A stretch of 64,000 nucleotides of DNA from Cytospora piceicola (taxonomy: Eukaryota; Ascomycota; Sordariomycetes; Diaporthales; Cytosporaceae). The stretch spans positions 496,001 to 560,000 of the forward strand of contig JALQBC010000021.1 in the NCBI GenBank assembly GCA_023375675.1, given 5' to 3'. The notes under the pieces were generated by a model that saw only the letters and a program-made list of their open reading frames with translations, searched no databases and was not told the DNA's origin. The translations under genes were made by a program, and so were the position numbers. Positions 26,109 to 36,319 of the stretch are shown here, piece by piece (positions within the stretch are counted from its first letter, which is position 1; each line of letters opens with the position of its first letter).

Positions 26109-27375
26109 ATGGAGTCAAAGGCCCTTGTTTCTCGGGGCCCGGTTTCCAAAGGCGAATGGAAGATCGAGGATGTGAAGCTGCGCGAGCTGAAGGATGACGA
26201 AGTCGTAGTAGAGATAGTGGCATCAGGCATCTGTCATACCGACCTGCATTGTGGGGACACTCCAGACGACAAGGGCGTTCCATCCGTCTACTATCCGAGA
26301 GTCCTCGGGCATGAGGGTAAGGATCCCCGCGGAAGACCTTTGAGAGACAGTCTACTAATATGCCTGCGGCACAGGATCCGGATACGTGAGACAGGTCGGC
26401 AGGTCTGTGACCAAGGTATATATGGACGCCCGGGCGGGCGTGTAGAATCACTGATATTGGGGCTCTGCTGACTCAACTTCCCTCGACCGAAAGGTCAAAC
26501 CAGGGGATCCGGTTCTCCTGTCGTTCTCCTACTGTGGTGAATGTCACGTCTGCAAGACCGGTCCTCCGTCCCATTGCACCACCTTCTTCGAGATCAACTT
26601 CATGGGCGAGCCGGCCTTCCTGGACCTCAAGGGCGGGTCTCTCGGTGGCCGCTTCTTCGGCCAGTCGAGCTTCGCGAAGCACACCATCGTCAGCGACAAG
26701 TCAGTCGTGAACGTGGGCGGGCTCGGGCTCGAACGAGACGACCTGAAGCTCCTGGCACCGCTTGGATGCGGCCTGCAGACTGGCAGCGGCACTGTCGTAT
26801 CCGTGGCCAAGGCTAGCGCGGACGATGCGGTCGCCGTAGTCGGCTTGGGAGGCGTAGGACTGGCTGCTGTGATGGCAGCCAAGAACCAGAAGTGCAAGAC
26901 GATCATCGGGATTGACAGGGTCGAAAGTCGCCTGGAGCTTGCCAAGTCACTCGGCGCAACGCACGTCTTCAACACGTCAAACATGTCGATGGAGGAGCTC
27001 GTGGTAGCCGTGAGGGACGCTGCCGAAGGGCTAGGGGCGACCATATCCATCGACACCAGCGGACACCCTCCTCTGGTGGCTGCCCAGGTAGAGTATACAC
27101 GTTATATGGGGAAGATCATACAGGTTGGGACCGGTATGCCGAGCGCGAACCTGACTCTTCACATGCAAAGCTTCATGGTCAGTGGCAAGCAATATTTCGG
27201 CGCGGTTCAGGGCCACAGCAGGGCGACGGAGTACATTCCACAGATGATCAAATGGTGGAAGCAGGGCATATTCCCAGTGGAAAAACTTGTCAAGTTTTTC
27301 GACTTCGAGAACTTCGAGGAGGCTATCAAAGCCATGGGGACGGGAGACGTCGTAAAACCTATCATGGTGTGGTAA
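26109..27375 (+). CDS. Zinc-dependent alcohol dehydrogenase, benzyl/aryl-alcohol type (MDR family)
   Basis: Medium-chain dehydrogenase that should oxidise an alcohol to an aldehyde with NAD in the cytosol. Exons 26109-26316, 26375-26415 and 26494-27375 give 376 residues, the usual size. Both introns are GT-AG; the 41-base middle exon encodes SGYVRQVGRSVTK. Catalytic zinc ligands are Cys42 in GICHTDLH, His68 in GHEG and Cys175 in GCGLQTG. The structural zinc lobe has Cys97, Cys100, Cys103 and Cys111. The Rossmann motif VVGLGGVGLAAV is followed by IIGIDR, whose Asp favours NAD over NADP. It resembles fungal benzyl/aryl-alcohol dehydrogenases, including those in secondary-metabolite clusters, but no cluster partner genes lie nearby and the substrate is unknown. 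Its 3' end converges on the ammonium transporter 182 bases away. Confidence 0.92.
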
Positions 27376-27557
27376 TATCGAGGATCTTCAGACTGGAATC
27401 AGAATCGTTCTTGACTTGAGTATGCGAATCAAGGTTATGTAAGGGACAAATAAACCTCCTTTGTATTGCTCCAGACGTATACGCATTTATGATATGCAGC
27501 ATACTTAGGTTAATAGCACTTGGCATTTCGCTGACCATCTATCTCAAGGCTTTCCAC

Positions 27558-29173
27558 TCAGGCTGTCTTAACCCCACCTCCGTCGTTTCCCTTGATCTCA
27601 CGATCCACAACTCTCTCCATGGAATTAATACCACTTCCACGTTCGACCTGGCCCAGAATCGTAGTGTTACGAAGCTTCTCAACCTCCTCCAGGTAGCTCC
27701 AATCGCCAATCGTCTCATCAAAGAACTGGTCCAGGTCCAGCCCTCGTTCCTCGGTCTCGTCTGACACACGGAGATGAAGGCCGGGGATATACTTCATAAT
27801 CATGAGCATCGCATACGACACCAAGAACGAGTAGGCCGAGATGGCGGTGATCTCGGCAAACTGCTTGCCAATTTGGATCCCGTTGCCGTCGATACCACCA
27901 TGTGCGACGCTAACACCGTCGAGAGCAGCGACTATCATTGTAATCAGTATCAGCACGGAGTCCTTGCTAGCAACATGCTGTTGTTGGATATGGAAGGAAG
28001 CCTTACTTGACGCTGTGGCAAATATGCCGGTGAAGAAGGAGCCGCACATCCCACCGATTCCGTGAAGCTTGAACACATCCATGCCCTCGTCTATGTTGAG
28101 CCACTCATTGACGTTGTCCATCAACGCACAGATGACAGCAGTGAGGAAACCAATCACGGCCGCGAGCCAGACGCTCACGAGACCAGCGGCGGGAGTAATC
28201 CCGACAAGACCAGCAATGGCGCCCTCGCATGCACCGACGACGCTGAAGCGCCCCTTGTGACGGATGTAGTCGACCAAGACCCAGCCAATGATGCCCGCAC
28301 ACGCCGCGGTGTTGGTGTTGAAGGCGGCATACATGGCACGAATACTGGCGTTCATGGCGGAGCCGCCGTTGAAGCCGAACCAGCCGAACCAGATGAGCAC
28401 GGTGCCGAGGAAGACGAGGGTCGTGTTGTGCGGCTTGCCATGGGTCTTGTCCTCGGGGGCCTTCCTCCTCTTGCCGAGGACGAGCGCGTAGGCCAGCGCG
28501 GACCAGCCCGAGGCGATGTGGACGGGCCCGCCGCCGGCAAAGTCGAGAGAGGGCAGGTTGTAGAGCCACCCGTTGGGGTTCCAGGTCCAGCAGGCGATGG
28601 GGCAGTAGACGACCGTGGCCCAGAAGAAGGCGAAGACGAGGGAGGGTACGATGCGCCCGCGCTCAAAGGCGCCGCCGACGACGATCTGGACGGTACACGC
28701 GCAGAAGAGCAGCTGGTAGAGACAGAAGACTATCTCCGGGATGGTCGAGTTGCCGATGGACGGGGCGGCCATGACGTTCCTGAGGCCGAAGTTGGCCAGG
28801 TCGCCGATGAAGGGGCCCGCGGTGCGGCTGTACGTAAGGGAGTATCCCCAGAACATCCATTGGAAGGTCGAGACGGCGGCTACCATGAAAGACTGGAAGA
28901 GGAGGGCCAGGGCGGACTTCCTCCTTGCAATTCCTCCATAGAGCAGGCCGATCCCGGGTATGATCAGCCAGACGATGTAGCTACAGAAGATGATATATGT
29001 GTAGTTGTACTCGTAGCCGACATATTGGGCATTTACATCTACCTCTAGAGAGTTGCCACCCTTGGGCTGGGATGCATCGTAACTTGGCTAGCAGTTGTAA
29101 GAAAACGTTAGCCGTGAAGGAGCTCACTTGGAAGACAGGAGTCAAGTCGAATATGGCTTACTGCTTCACTCAT
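27558..29173 (-). CDS. Ammonium transporter, MEP/AMT family
   Basis: Plasma-membrane ammonium channel-transporter. The exons I assign are 29173-29162, 29087-28007 and 27931-27558, giving 488 residues. Exon 1 encodes only MSEA. Its 74-base intron has donor GTAAGC, a GCTAAC branch and a CTAG acceptor, and leads to PSYDASQPKGGN and then the first membrane helix after NYTYIIF. Eleven membrane segments are expected for the family. The twin pore histidines are His194 (GPVHIASGW) and His346 (FKLHGIGGMCG). The C-terminal tail contains GLHLRVSDE and DQFFDETIGDW, as in fungal MEP proteins. The second intron (27932-28006) is 75 bases, stop-free and in frame, so an unspliced message would add 25 residues. 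The upstream region is packed with GATA sites, which implies nitrogen control. Confidence 0.95.
27932..28006 (-). other. In-frame, stop-free intron in the ammonium transporter gene
   Basis: On the minus strand it begins GTAAGG and ends ACAATGATAG, with branch-like CTGATAC/CTGATTAC near the end. Removing it joins GIFATAS to IAALDGVS, which matches the family. Its 75-base length and lack of stops hide it from simple ORF calling. Confidence 0.85.
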
Positions 29174-29720
29174 CGTGCCGTAGTCTTTACTAGCAAGGAG
29201 ATAAAATGAGTAGTCCCAAGGATCCAGAGAAGAGCACGGAGGTTGCAACGAGTCTCGGGGAACCAGGGAGATAATACGCCCAGGAAATACTGAAGTCATA
29301 CAGGTCCTTTTGAAATTATCAGATTGCTATCCATCAGCCCCCAGAGACCGTGCTGGAGTGCCTGGCCAGGTTGCCCCAGATGCCCCAATATGACACCCCA
29401 TACCATGCAAGACTGGCGGTATATTTCTTATCAGAGGGTCTGGATGGCAGGTTTGTCTTTTTTGACGCGCTGTCCGATCCTCCAAGACCTTCTCTGGGGA
29501 AGTCTTATCTCTTGGCAATGTGGAAATTACAAGACCAGTTTTATAACAGCGATGCGGAATCTAGAATCACAGTATTTGATCCAAAGATAACGACGTCCCC
29601 GGCAGACACCTCCGAGGCAACTCCGACCGCGATTCTTTATCTCTGGAGATAAAAACCATGTGTGATAAGGCTATCATACCGCTGGAAAACGAGCATCTAA
29701 TCGCTTAGATAAAATCAGGT
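29174..29720 (-). promoter_or_regulatory. Promoter of the ammonium transporter with ten HGATAR sites
   Basis: Sites matching HGATAR on either strand start at 29199, 29269, 29428, 29505, 29585, 29637, 29647, 29663, 29671 and 29707. HGATAR is the core bound by AreA/NIT2 GATA factors, which switch on ammonium transporters when nitrogen is poor. Chance alone predicts about one or two in this length. The closest site is about 26 bases from the ATG. Binding itself is inferred. Confidence 0.7.
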
Positions 29721-31260
29721 GGAAGCCGCGTACAACAAAGTATTCCGAGAGCTCAGGAGGGGAATGTTTCAAAGGTTTCCTGGAGTGACTCCGGGTGAAC
29801 AGTATCTGCCTCTAAATGCTGTCCCACTATAAACCCGCATCCACTGACGACAGAAAATCATTGCCCACCAGAGTAAGCAAGATGTTGTGACCATGTGGGC
29901 TTTACACTACCGGTAACACTATCTCAAAGCATAAGATCTCATTGCCCACATACCTGGTCACCCCCTTCTCGGAGCTTCACCTATGAAAGGTTAGGTAACT
30001 ATATCTCTCGCCTATGGTGCCATAATCATCGATAAAGATGTGACTGAGAAACCGGCGCTTTGCCACTTATAACAGGTAGTTCAATTTAGGAAATCGATCG
30101 AATAGTATGAACCTAATACATGCATATACAGGTCTATCATGAGTTTTCGACGTGAGTATGGCCACGGCTTGGCATCGTATACGATTCAAACTGATAATCA
30201 ATATAATTCTGCAAATCATACATATACCCCAAGCTCGAACTATAATACACGTTTCACAAGGCTGTTCATGTAATTAGGATCACTGGTGTCAAAGTATGAT
30301 CGAAGTAGATTTGTGAGCTGTTAGACATTCGCAATACATACTTCCCGAAACTCTCGTGCCACAAATGAATAATCATGTTGGACTTCTCCCTGTTTGGGTT
30401 CCAGACGCAACTGACCCAGTATGCTACCGGCTGTCACTCCTCTGGGTCATGGAGTGTTTGCAATTATCACTTACTGAGAACGAACTATATACAATACACA
30501 TTTACAAATGCTAATTCGTTGTGGCAACTTTGGGATAAAGAACAATTAGGCCAGAGTCATTACTTCTAGATACATTCATTTCAACCTCCAAGATTTGAAA
30601 TATAAACACGACAGATCTGAGTCTCCAAGAAGAACCGTCTTAAATCTCTTAGTGACTCTTACATCGCCTCCAGATGTCTCCGAGTTAAGAATCAACACAC
30701 CTTTCTCTTAAAAACACATCGATAACAACGAATTATGCCTACCCAGAACGTCAAACAAGTATGGGGCATCAGAGATACCCTTACTCTAACCACTGTGATC
30801 CTTCTTACCGTAGGTATGGATCGTGCTACTTCCCACGTCTCTCCTCATTGAAGCCGGATTACAGCATCAGAACCCGGCAATCACAAACATTATGTCTACT
30901 GAGATCACATTGCCACTCGTCCCATCAACAAGCGAAGTCGCCCCCGAGGACTGTATATAAAAAGTTGAAATTCCAATCACAAAACCATGTAGACGTTAGA
31001 CCTGATGTTGTAACACACTGGTCGGGTGAGAGGAAATATTGAGGCTCTATTCTAGCATGCGTCGAGTCTGATCGAAGTCTTACAGCGCATTACATTATAG
31101 GCCTCACCATTGGCCTTCAGCAGTTGTTCTCATGTCTCAAGCTTTCCAATGTCTTTATAAACTAATCCTGCCTCTCTCCTTATATTGCCCGCGGCATATG
31201 AAGGCCCCCAGCCCTTCCCTTCAGTCATCATATATAGCATACCCCCCTTACCAAACCACA
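29721..31260. other. AT-rich intergenic DNA, no gene recognised
   Basis: About 1.5 kb of AT-rich sequence with many short ORFs of random composition. A 41-codon frame at about 30735 follows a leader-like stretch but matches nothing I know. No RNA gene or repeat family was identified. Confidence 0.5.
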
Positions 31261-32151
31261 TCAATAACCATCAGCCCCATAAGGCGGCGGCGGCGCGCGC
31301 GACACAACCTCATGGTCCCCCCGCGCATTATCAAAGTAGAACGCCTTGAACGCCTCGACCTCGCCCCCGTCCAGGCACCCGCACGCGGGGTACCACCTCT
31401 CGTGGTCCCCCAGCAGGCACCTCCTGAGGATCCGCCCCTCGGCCTCCTCGACCTGCATCAGCATGTCCTCCCGGTACGCCGCGTTGGCCCCCGCCGTCTC
31501 CCAGATGCACATGGTCACGTACTGCAGCGGCTTGGAGAAGTACGGCCGGTCCTGCATCCGCAGGCAGCACAGCCGCGGGCTCAGCCGCCTCCCCATGCCC
31601 AGGAACGCCTCCTCGGCCTCGGCCGCGCCCCCCCACGCCGCCCGCTGGCCCGGCGTGAACGTCTCGTCCCACAGCTCGCACCCGCGCGCCCCCGCCGGCC
31701 TCCGCAGCCCCGCCGCCGCCACGATCTCGTCCGCCCGCTGCAGGCACGCGCAGTACGAGTCGATGGCCCTCCGGATGTACGCCTCGTTCTCCGGGCCCAG
31801 GTAGCACGCCTCCTTGTTCTTGGCCCCGCCTCCGCCGCCTCCGCCGCCGCCGCCGCCGCTGCTGCCCCGCGCCGCGTACGCGTCCAGGTAGCCCCTGAAG
31901 ACGCTGGGCTGGCGGGCCGGGGTGGTGTCGCGCCAGCTCTTGGGGCAGTGCTCTAGCAGCTCCCTGGCGCGCGACTGGTAGATCTCGCGGAAGGCCTGTT
32001 CCTCGTCGTCATCGTCTTTGCTCCTGGTGGTTCCCAGACCGAGGCGCGGCAGCTTCAGCAGGCATTTCTTCTTCGTTGGGCGTTTTTTCCCGTAGGGAAG
32101 GGGTAGGTCTTCCAGCGCGTGAGATAGGGGGTATGAAGATTCTCGGCCCAT
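31261..32151 (-). CDS. Uncharacterised protein with a polyglycine tract
   Basis: Single-exon frame of 296 residues beginning MGRESSYPLSHALEDL. I do not recognise the family. The N-terminus is basic (KKRPTKKKC). A run of about eleven Gly encoded by GCC/GCG repeats lies near residue 100. The C-terminal half is rich in Cys, Trp and acidic residues (CELWDETF, CIWETAGAN, DHERWYPACGC). No signal peptide or membrane helix is evident. GC content is far higher than in the flanking AT-rich DNA, which argues for a selected coding region. A poly-A/T element resembling a TATA box lies about 115 bases upstream of the ATG. Antisense frames across it are shadows of its GC-rich codons. Confidence 0.7.
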   Translation of the reverse strand: MGRESSYPLSHALEDLPLPYGKKRPTKKKCLLKLPRLGLGTTRSKDDDDEEQAFREIYQSRARELLEHCPKSWRDTTPARQPSVFRGYLDAYAARGSSGGGGGGGGGGGAKNKEACYLGPENEAYIRRAIDSYCACLQRADEIVAAAGLRRPAGARGCELWDETFTPGQRAAWGGAAEAEEAFLGMGRRLSPRLCCLRMQDRPYFSKPLQYVTMCIWETAGANAAYREDMLMQVEEAEGRILRRCLLGDHERWYPACGCLDGGEVEAFKAFYFDNARGDHEVVSRAPPPPYGADGY

Positions 32152-32787
32152 ATTGTCGTTAAATGGAAATTATGTGCAGGATGTATTCGTACTGAGGAGT
32201 TCTATGGTCGAAATGAGATTTCCTAAGACTTGAGAGTACCCTAGGGTAGTGGAAATATGCTGGTCATGGTATAAAAAAAGGTCAACCACCCAGCCACCGT
32301 TCATGAAGAAAGTAGAGAACCAAACCATCAAAACCCATAACGCCCCGGGGCGATCGCGAGGGAAATCAAATAGCCTCATGGGGCGAGGCGCTGTGAACGG
32401 CGCGGTCCGCTATACAGACTGGTGATCCGTCTAAGCCAGATGAGGCAACTACCGACAATTTCTCAGACATACTATATTCCCGGCTAGTCATCAACCCTCT
32501 GAACAGCACTGGTCGCTAAGCATCGTCTTCGTCATATCTACACTATGACTTGAAGTTGGCCGCAATTCAGGAGTAAGGCTAGCTCCGTCCGGCTTCGTTT
32601 AACAAGACTGATGTCAAAGGATAAGTGCAGCAGAGTGAGACAATACATGATAAGGCCCTCAAAGTATACTGTACATTGTTCCATCTCCCATCCTAAACAC
32701 TTCCCGCCGAAGGGACCGCCCCCCACCGATCCGGAGGTGGCCAGGTATGCGACTTGCAACAGCGTGCAAGTCCGAAAGGTACTGCAA
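32152..32787. other. Intergenic spacer between two minus-strand genes
   Basis: Presumed promoter of the orphan protein and 3' region of the TMEM135-like gene. Nothing else was recognised. Confidence 0.5.
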
Positions 32788-34762
32788 CTAGCGATCCCTC
32801 TCCGACAGCTCCACGCTGTCCGCAAACTCGCCCTCTTCCCCGTCACCACCCTCCTCTCCCTCTTTCCCCTCCTCCTTTTCATCGTCCACTTCCATGGCCC
32901 AATCCCTAAACCCCTGCCCCCTCATCCAACTGATCCCCTTCCTCCAGCTCCCCTCCCTCACGGCCTGAGCATCCTTCTCGTACACGACGCCGGTGAGCAT
33001 GACGGCCAGCACGAACACCCACACCTCGCCCGCCTTCATGGCCTTCCACCAGCGCCTCTTGATGCCGACCTTCCACAGGCTGTCGACGCTGGCGCGTGCC
33101 GAGTAGAGGAACACTCCCCGCCCGTGCTTGCGCTCGACCCACGCCCAGAAGCCCGCGAGGAACCCGCCAAGGAAGAACCGCTGGGTGGCAAGGAAGGAGC
33201 GGGGAAGCCATGTCTGGAAGAAGCATATGGACGCCCACGCGCTGGAGATGGAGCCGGTCACGAAAGTGCTCGTGCGTAAGGCGCGCATGACAAGCTTGTG
33301 AAGCGTTGTCATGGGAGCGTGATACAGTGCTTTGTATTTGGGGATCATGAAGGCGGAGTAAACAAGGAGGAAGAAGCGGGTCAGCGGTGGGAACGACCGT
33401 AGCCAGAAGGTGAGTAAGGTCCGCGAACAGTAGGGGTCTTGTGGGTGTAGAGTTGCGCAGCTAAGGGAGGTGATGAGTGGTTGTGCTGGCGCAGTCAGGG
33501 GCTCGATGCTCTTCAATGACAGCGGAAGCGTTTCTTCCTTGTTCGGGAAAAGTGTAGGGGAAATGTATGGTCTTTAATAGAGTTAGCTATCGGTTCTTTT
33601 GTGAGCTTGATGAGTCGTTGTACTTACGGCCAGTTCAAGCGAGCCATCTGAGCCAGGCTGTCTAGAATCTCTCGCCCACTGGGCCAGTTCAAGCCTGGGG
33701 GGTAATCTTCGGGTCTTTTCTGAAGATAGACGGACGAGTATTTCGTGGTCAAATTACCCAAAGCCTGCGAGAGGGGTTAGCAACGAGTCGTTACAGGTAG
33801 GATCGCGGCTTGCTCACTGTAGGGAAGCAGTCCGGGTCAAACACTTGTGCATGCAACATCTGGCCGAACACAAACGGCTGCAACATCCAACTACCGAACC
33901 ACCATGGCCTTTTCCTAAGCCTTCCGTTCTTCTCCTTTCCCCATACCAGGCCTCCATCCTCCGCGCAGTTCCATCCAAACTCTAGCGCCCGGAACGAGGC
34001 ATAGATCGCAATCGTGACCCGCAGTTGCTCCGCGGGATACACGCCCAGCGCGAGGCCCGCCAGCGAAGCGCCAATCGCGGGCGTGTATGGCGAGGTCAGC
34101 GTGCTAGCTGTCTTGGGGTTCCGAGCTCTGAAGGGCTCGGCCGAAGGGGCGAGGATATGCAGCCGCATCCGCGTGAAGAAGCGGAAGAGCAGTCGGTACA
34201 GGAGCAGGATACTGCTCAGGGTCAGGGGTAGCCGGAAGACATGTGACCTGTAGAGCGGCTGCTTCTTCAGTTTTGGGTCCTGCTTCTGGCCCATCAACCT
34301 CGACGCAACCGTGCCCCACGCCTTCAACGCCATAGCCGTCGCTATGAAGACACGGATGGAGTGCCTTACGGCGCGCGCGTTATAATCGTCTGCGCCGAGC
34401 ATTGCGCCAGCACCGGCACCTACACCTGCGCTCGTGCTGCCTACGTCCGCAACACTCATGTCTGGACGGCCGCTCCGTCCGATTTCTTTGCCCTTCCCCT
34501 TCGCCTTGTCACTGACGCTAGCGTTGCCGTTCATGATCCGGTTGACGTTCTCAACAGTGGGAACGCGCTTCTTGATCTGGCGTGACCGTGAGAGAATGTA
34601 TCGGTGCAGAAGGGCGTATTCGCGCGCGGAGATGGTATACCGAAGTGTGTTGCGGAGGATGGGGTCAGTAGTCTCTTTAGCCGAGACAGACGGTTTCCGA
34701 GAAGGCAGTGCTCCTCTTGCTGCCGGAGCAGGCACAGCGGCTCCTCGGCTGGATGAGGCCAT
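32788..34762 (-). CDS. TMEM135-like integral membrane protein
   Basis: Exons 34762-33818, 33764-33628 and 33571-32788 give 621 residues. Both introns are canonical; the second has GCTAAC and ends in AAAG. The N-terminal 120 residues are Ala/Ser/Lys-rich and probably soluble. Several hydrophobic segments follow (SIRVFIATAMALKAWG, RLPLTLSSILLLYRLLFRFF, AIGASLAGLALGVYPAE). A Cys-containing motif CATLHPQDPYCSRTLL is followed by more helices (FPPLTRFFLLVYSAFMI, FFLGGFLAGFWAWVERKHGR, VWVFVLAVMLTGVVY). This arrangement fits the TMEM135 family, related to Tim17-type proteins and linked in animals to mitochondria and peroxisomes. The C-terminus is strongly acidic. Location and function in this fungus are inference. 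Confidence 0.78.
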
Positions 34763-36319
34763 TGTAGATATGTGGCCTGGGAGATGGCGAAGAGCGTTGG
34801 GCTTAGGACGCGAGTAGCAGTATATGGAGCAGCGGTAATTTGTCTTGGAGCCTTATGAGAATACAGCTAGCTTGGAGCTGCCAGCTCGGAAGTGGCTGTT
34901 AGGATGCAGTGTTGTTGAAATGTGACCGCGTCAGAGGCGGACGCCCTTCCTCCAGTGTACTGGTGTTGTTGTTGGCGTCATGGAACGGAGGATCGATTGT
35001 GTTATGCAGTCACATACATATAACTGCGCTGGCATGTGCTCCAGAGCCGAGTGTCTTGTCAGTCAATAGCAAAGAAAAAAGAGGACTACTTAAGTATGGA
35101 AGATGAGCTCGGGGAAGACAGCGCTTATTGAGACAAATGAAGCTGGAATGAGATGCTAACTTCTGATCTTGTCGAGGAAATGACTTGAATCCATCCATGA
35201 CCTCGAGGAAGCAACTAAGAAGGAGTTGGTTCGGTAGTGGGTTGGTCCTTTTTCCAATTCACGCGTGCCTCGGCTTTTTCACGTGGAGCAGATGTGTCAG
35301 GCCGTTCTTCCCCCCGCGACATCTGACACTCGAGGCAGCTAAGCTGCTTGAGAGAGCTCCCTTGCCAGCTCAGCTTAACCACTGCTCCACAGCACAGGCG
35401 ATACATGCATTGGTGACACCACCACCCAGGCCACCCTGCCACCCTGAACTGCCCGAGTGAGCACTCAGGCACTTGAGTGCTCGCAGGGGCCCTTCCCCAC
35501 ACATTCCCCAGCTTTTTCACAGCGCTACTACTCTTGCTTAGTAGGTTCCTAGGTTCCTAGGTACCGCCACTTGCACCCGGGCAGATCGTCAATAATGACA
35601 TGAGCTGCATTGCATTGCATTACATCACCTTGCACCATTCACTGCCCGCGAAGGTTATGTGTGAAGAAAATGTGAACTGTGCCGTGTCTTTCTAAGAATC
35701 TGAAGCTTTCTGGTATCTCCTATTAACGACAAGGCTCGATCCTCGTCTTCAATAATCCGAGGACGTCGCCATCTAAACCAAATCCGCTCTATCAATGCTA
35801 TCTGCTATCTGTCAGGGGCAGCATCATCATCATCATCGTCCACGAACATGACCTCTGTTTCTCTCTCCCTTTTCACCCTTTTCCCCACTATGGCTCCTGG
35901 GTAGCCTCGTCTACACCCAAATAGCATGCCATTCCTAGACGCGCTTCTGACCTCGTCGTCCAGATAGGCCGTCCACGAAGACACCGTAGTATTAGATAGA
36001 CCCTAGCCATATGCCAACCAGTGCGCTGTCTGCCCCATGTTTGGATCTTCGCCCGTTTTCCATGATACCCCGTGAATACAATACAACATTTACTCCAACA
36101 CCCATCGCAATGCTTGTTTTGTGCCAGAACCAGTTTTTGTTTTCGTCAACCGTGAACCGTGAACCGAAGACCGCAGCCGTGGCAGCGGCCAAATCTCATA
36201 AGAAGGAAAGAAAACTTTTTGAGACGCCGCGATACCTCTCCAGTAGGTCCGTCCGTTCCACAACGTCATAATCATCGCAAGAGAAACGTGTTTCGTGGTT
36301 CCTGCATGCCGACCCCCTG
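34763..36319. other. Intergenic DNA between two minus-strand genes
   Basis: Presumed promoter of the TMEM135-like gene near 34763-35200, then spacer and the 3' region of the BTB-like gene. A near copy of the CCTAGG palindrome is repeated at 35545-35562. No gene was recognised. Confidence 0.5.

Noticed and set aside
28062..29048. 328-codon plus-strand ORF
   Set aside because: It lies antisense across the ammonium transporter and reflects its GC-rich codons; it is highly acidic and Gly-rich with no family features.
30735..30860. 41-codon frame after a leader-like sequence
   Set aside because: Too short and without similarity; the possible intron within it leads nowhere recognisable.
31132..31956. 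274-codon plus-strand ORF rich in Arg, Pro and Leu
   Set aside because: Antisense shadow of the GC-rich orphan gene on the minus strand; composition is typical of a wrong frame.
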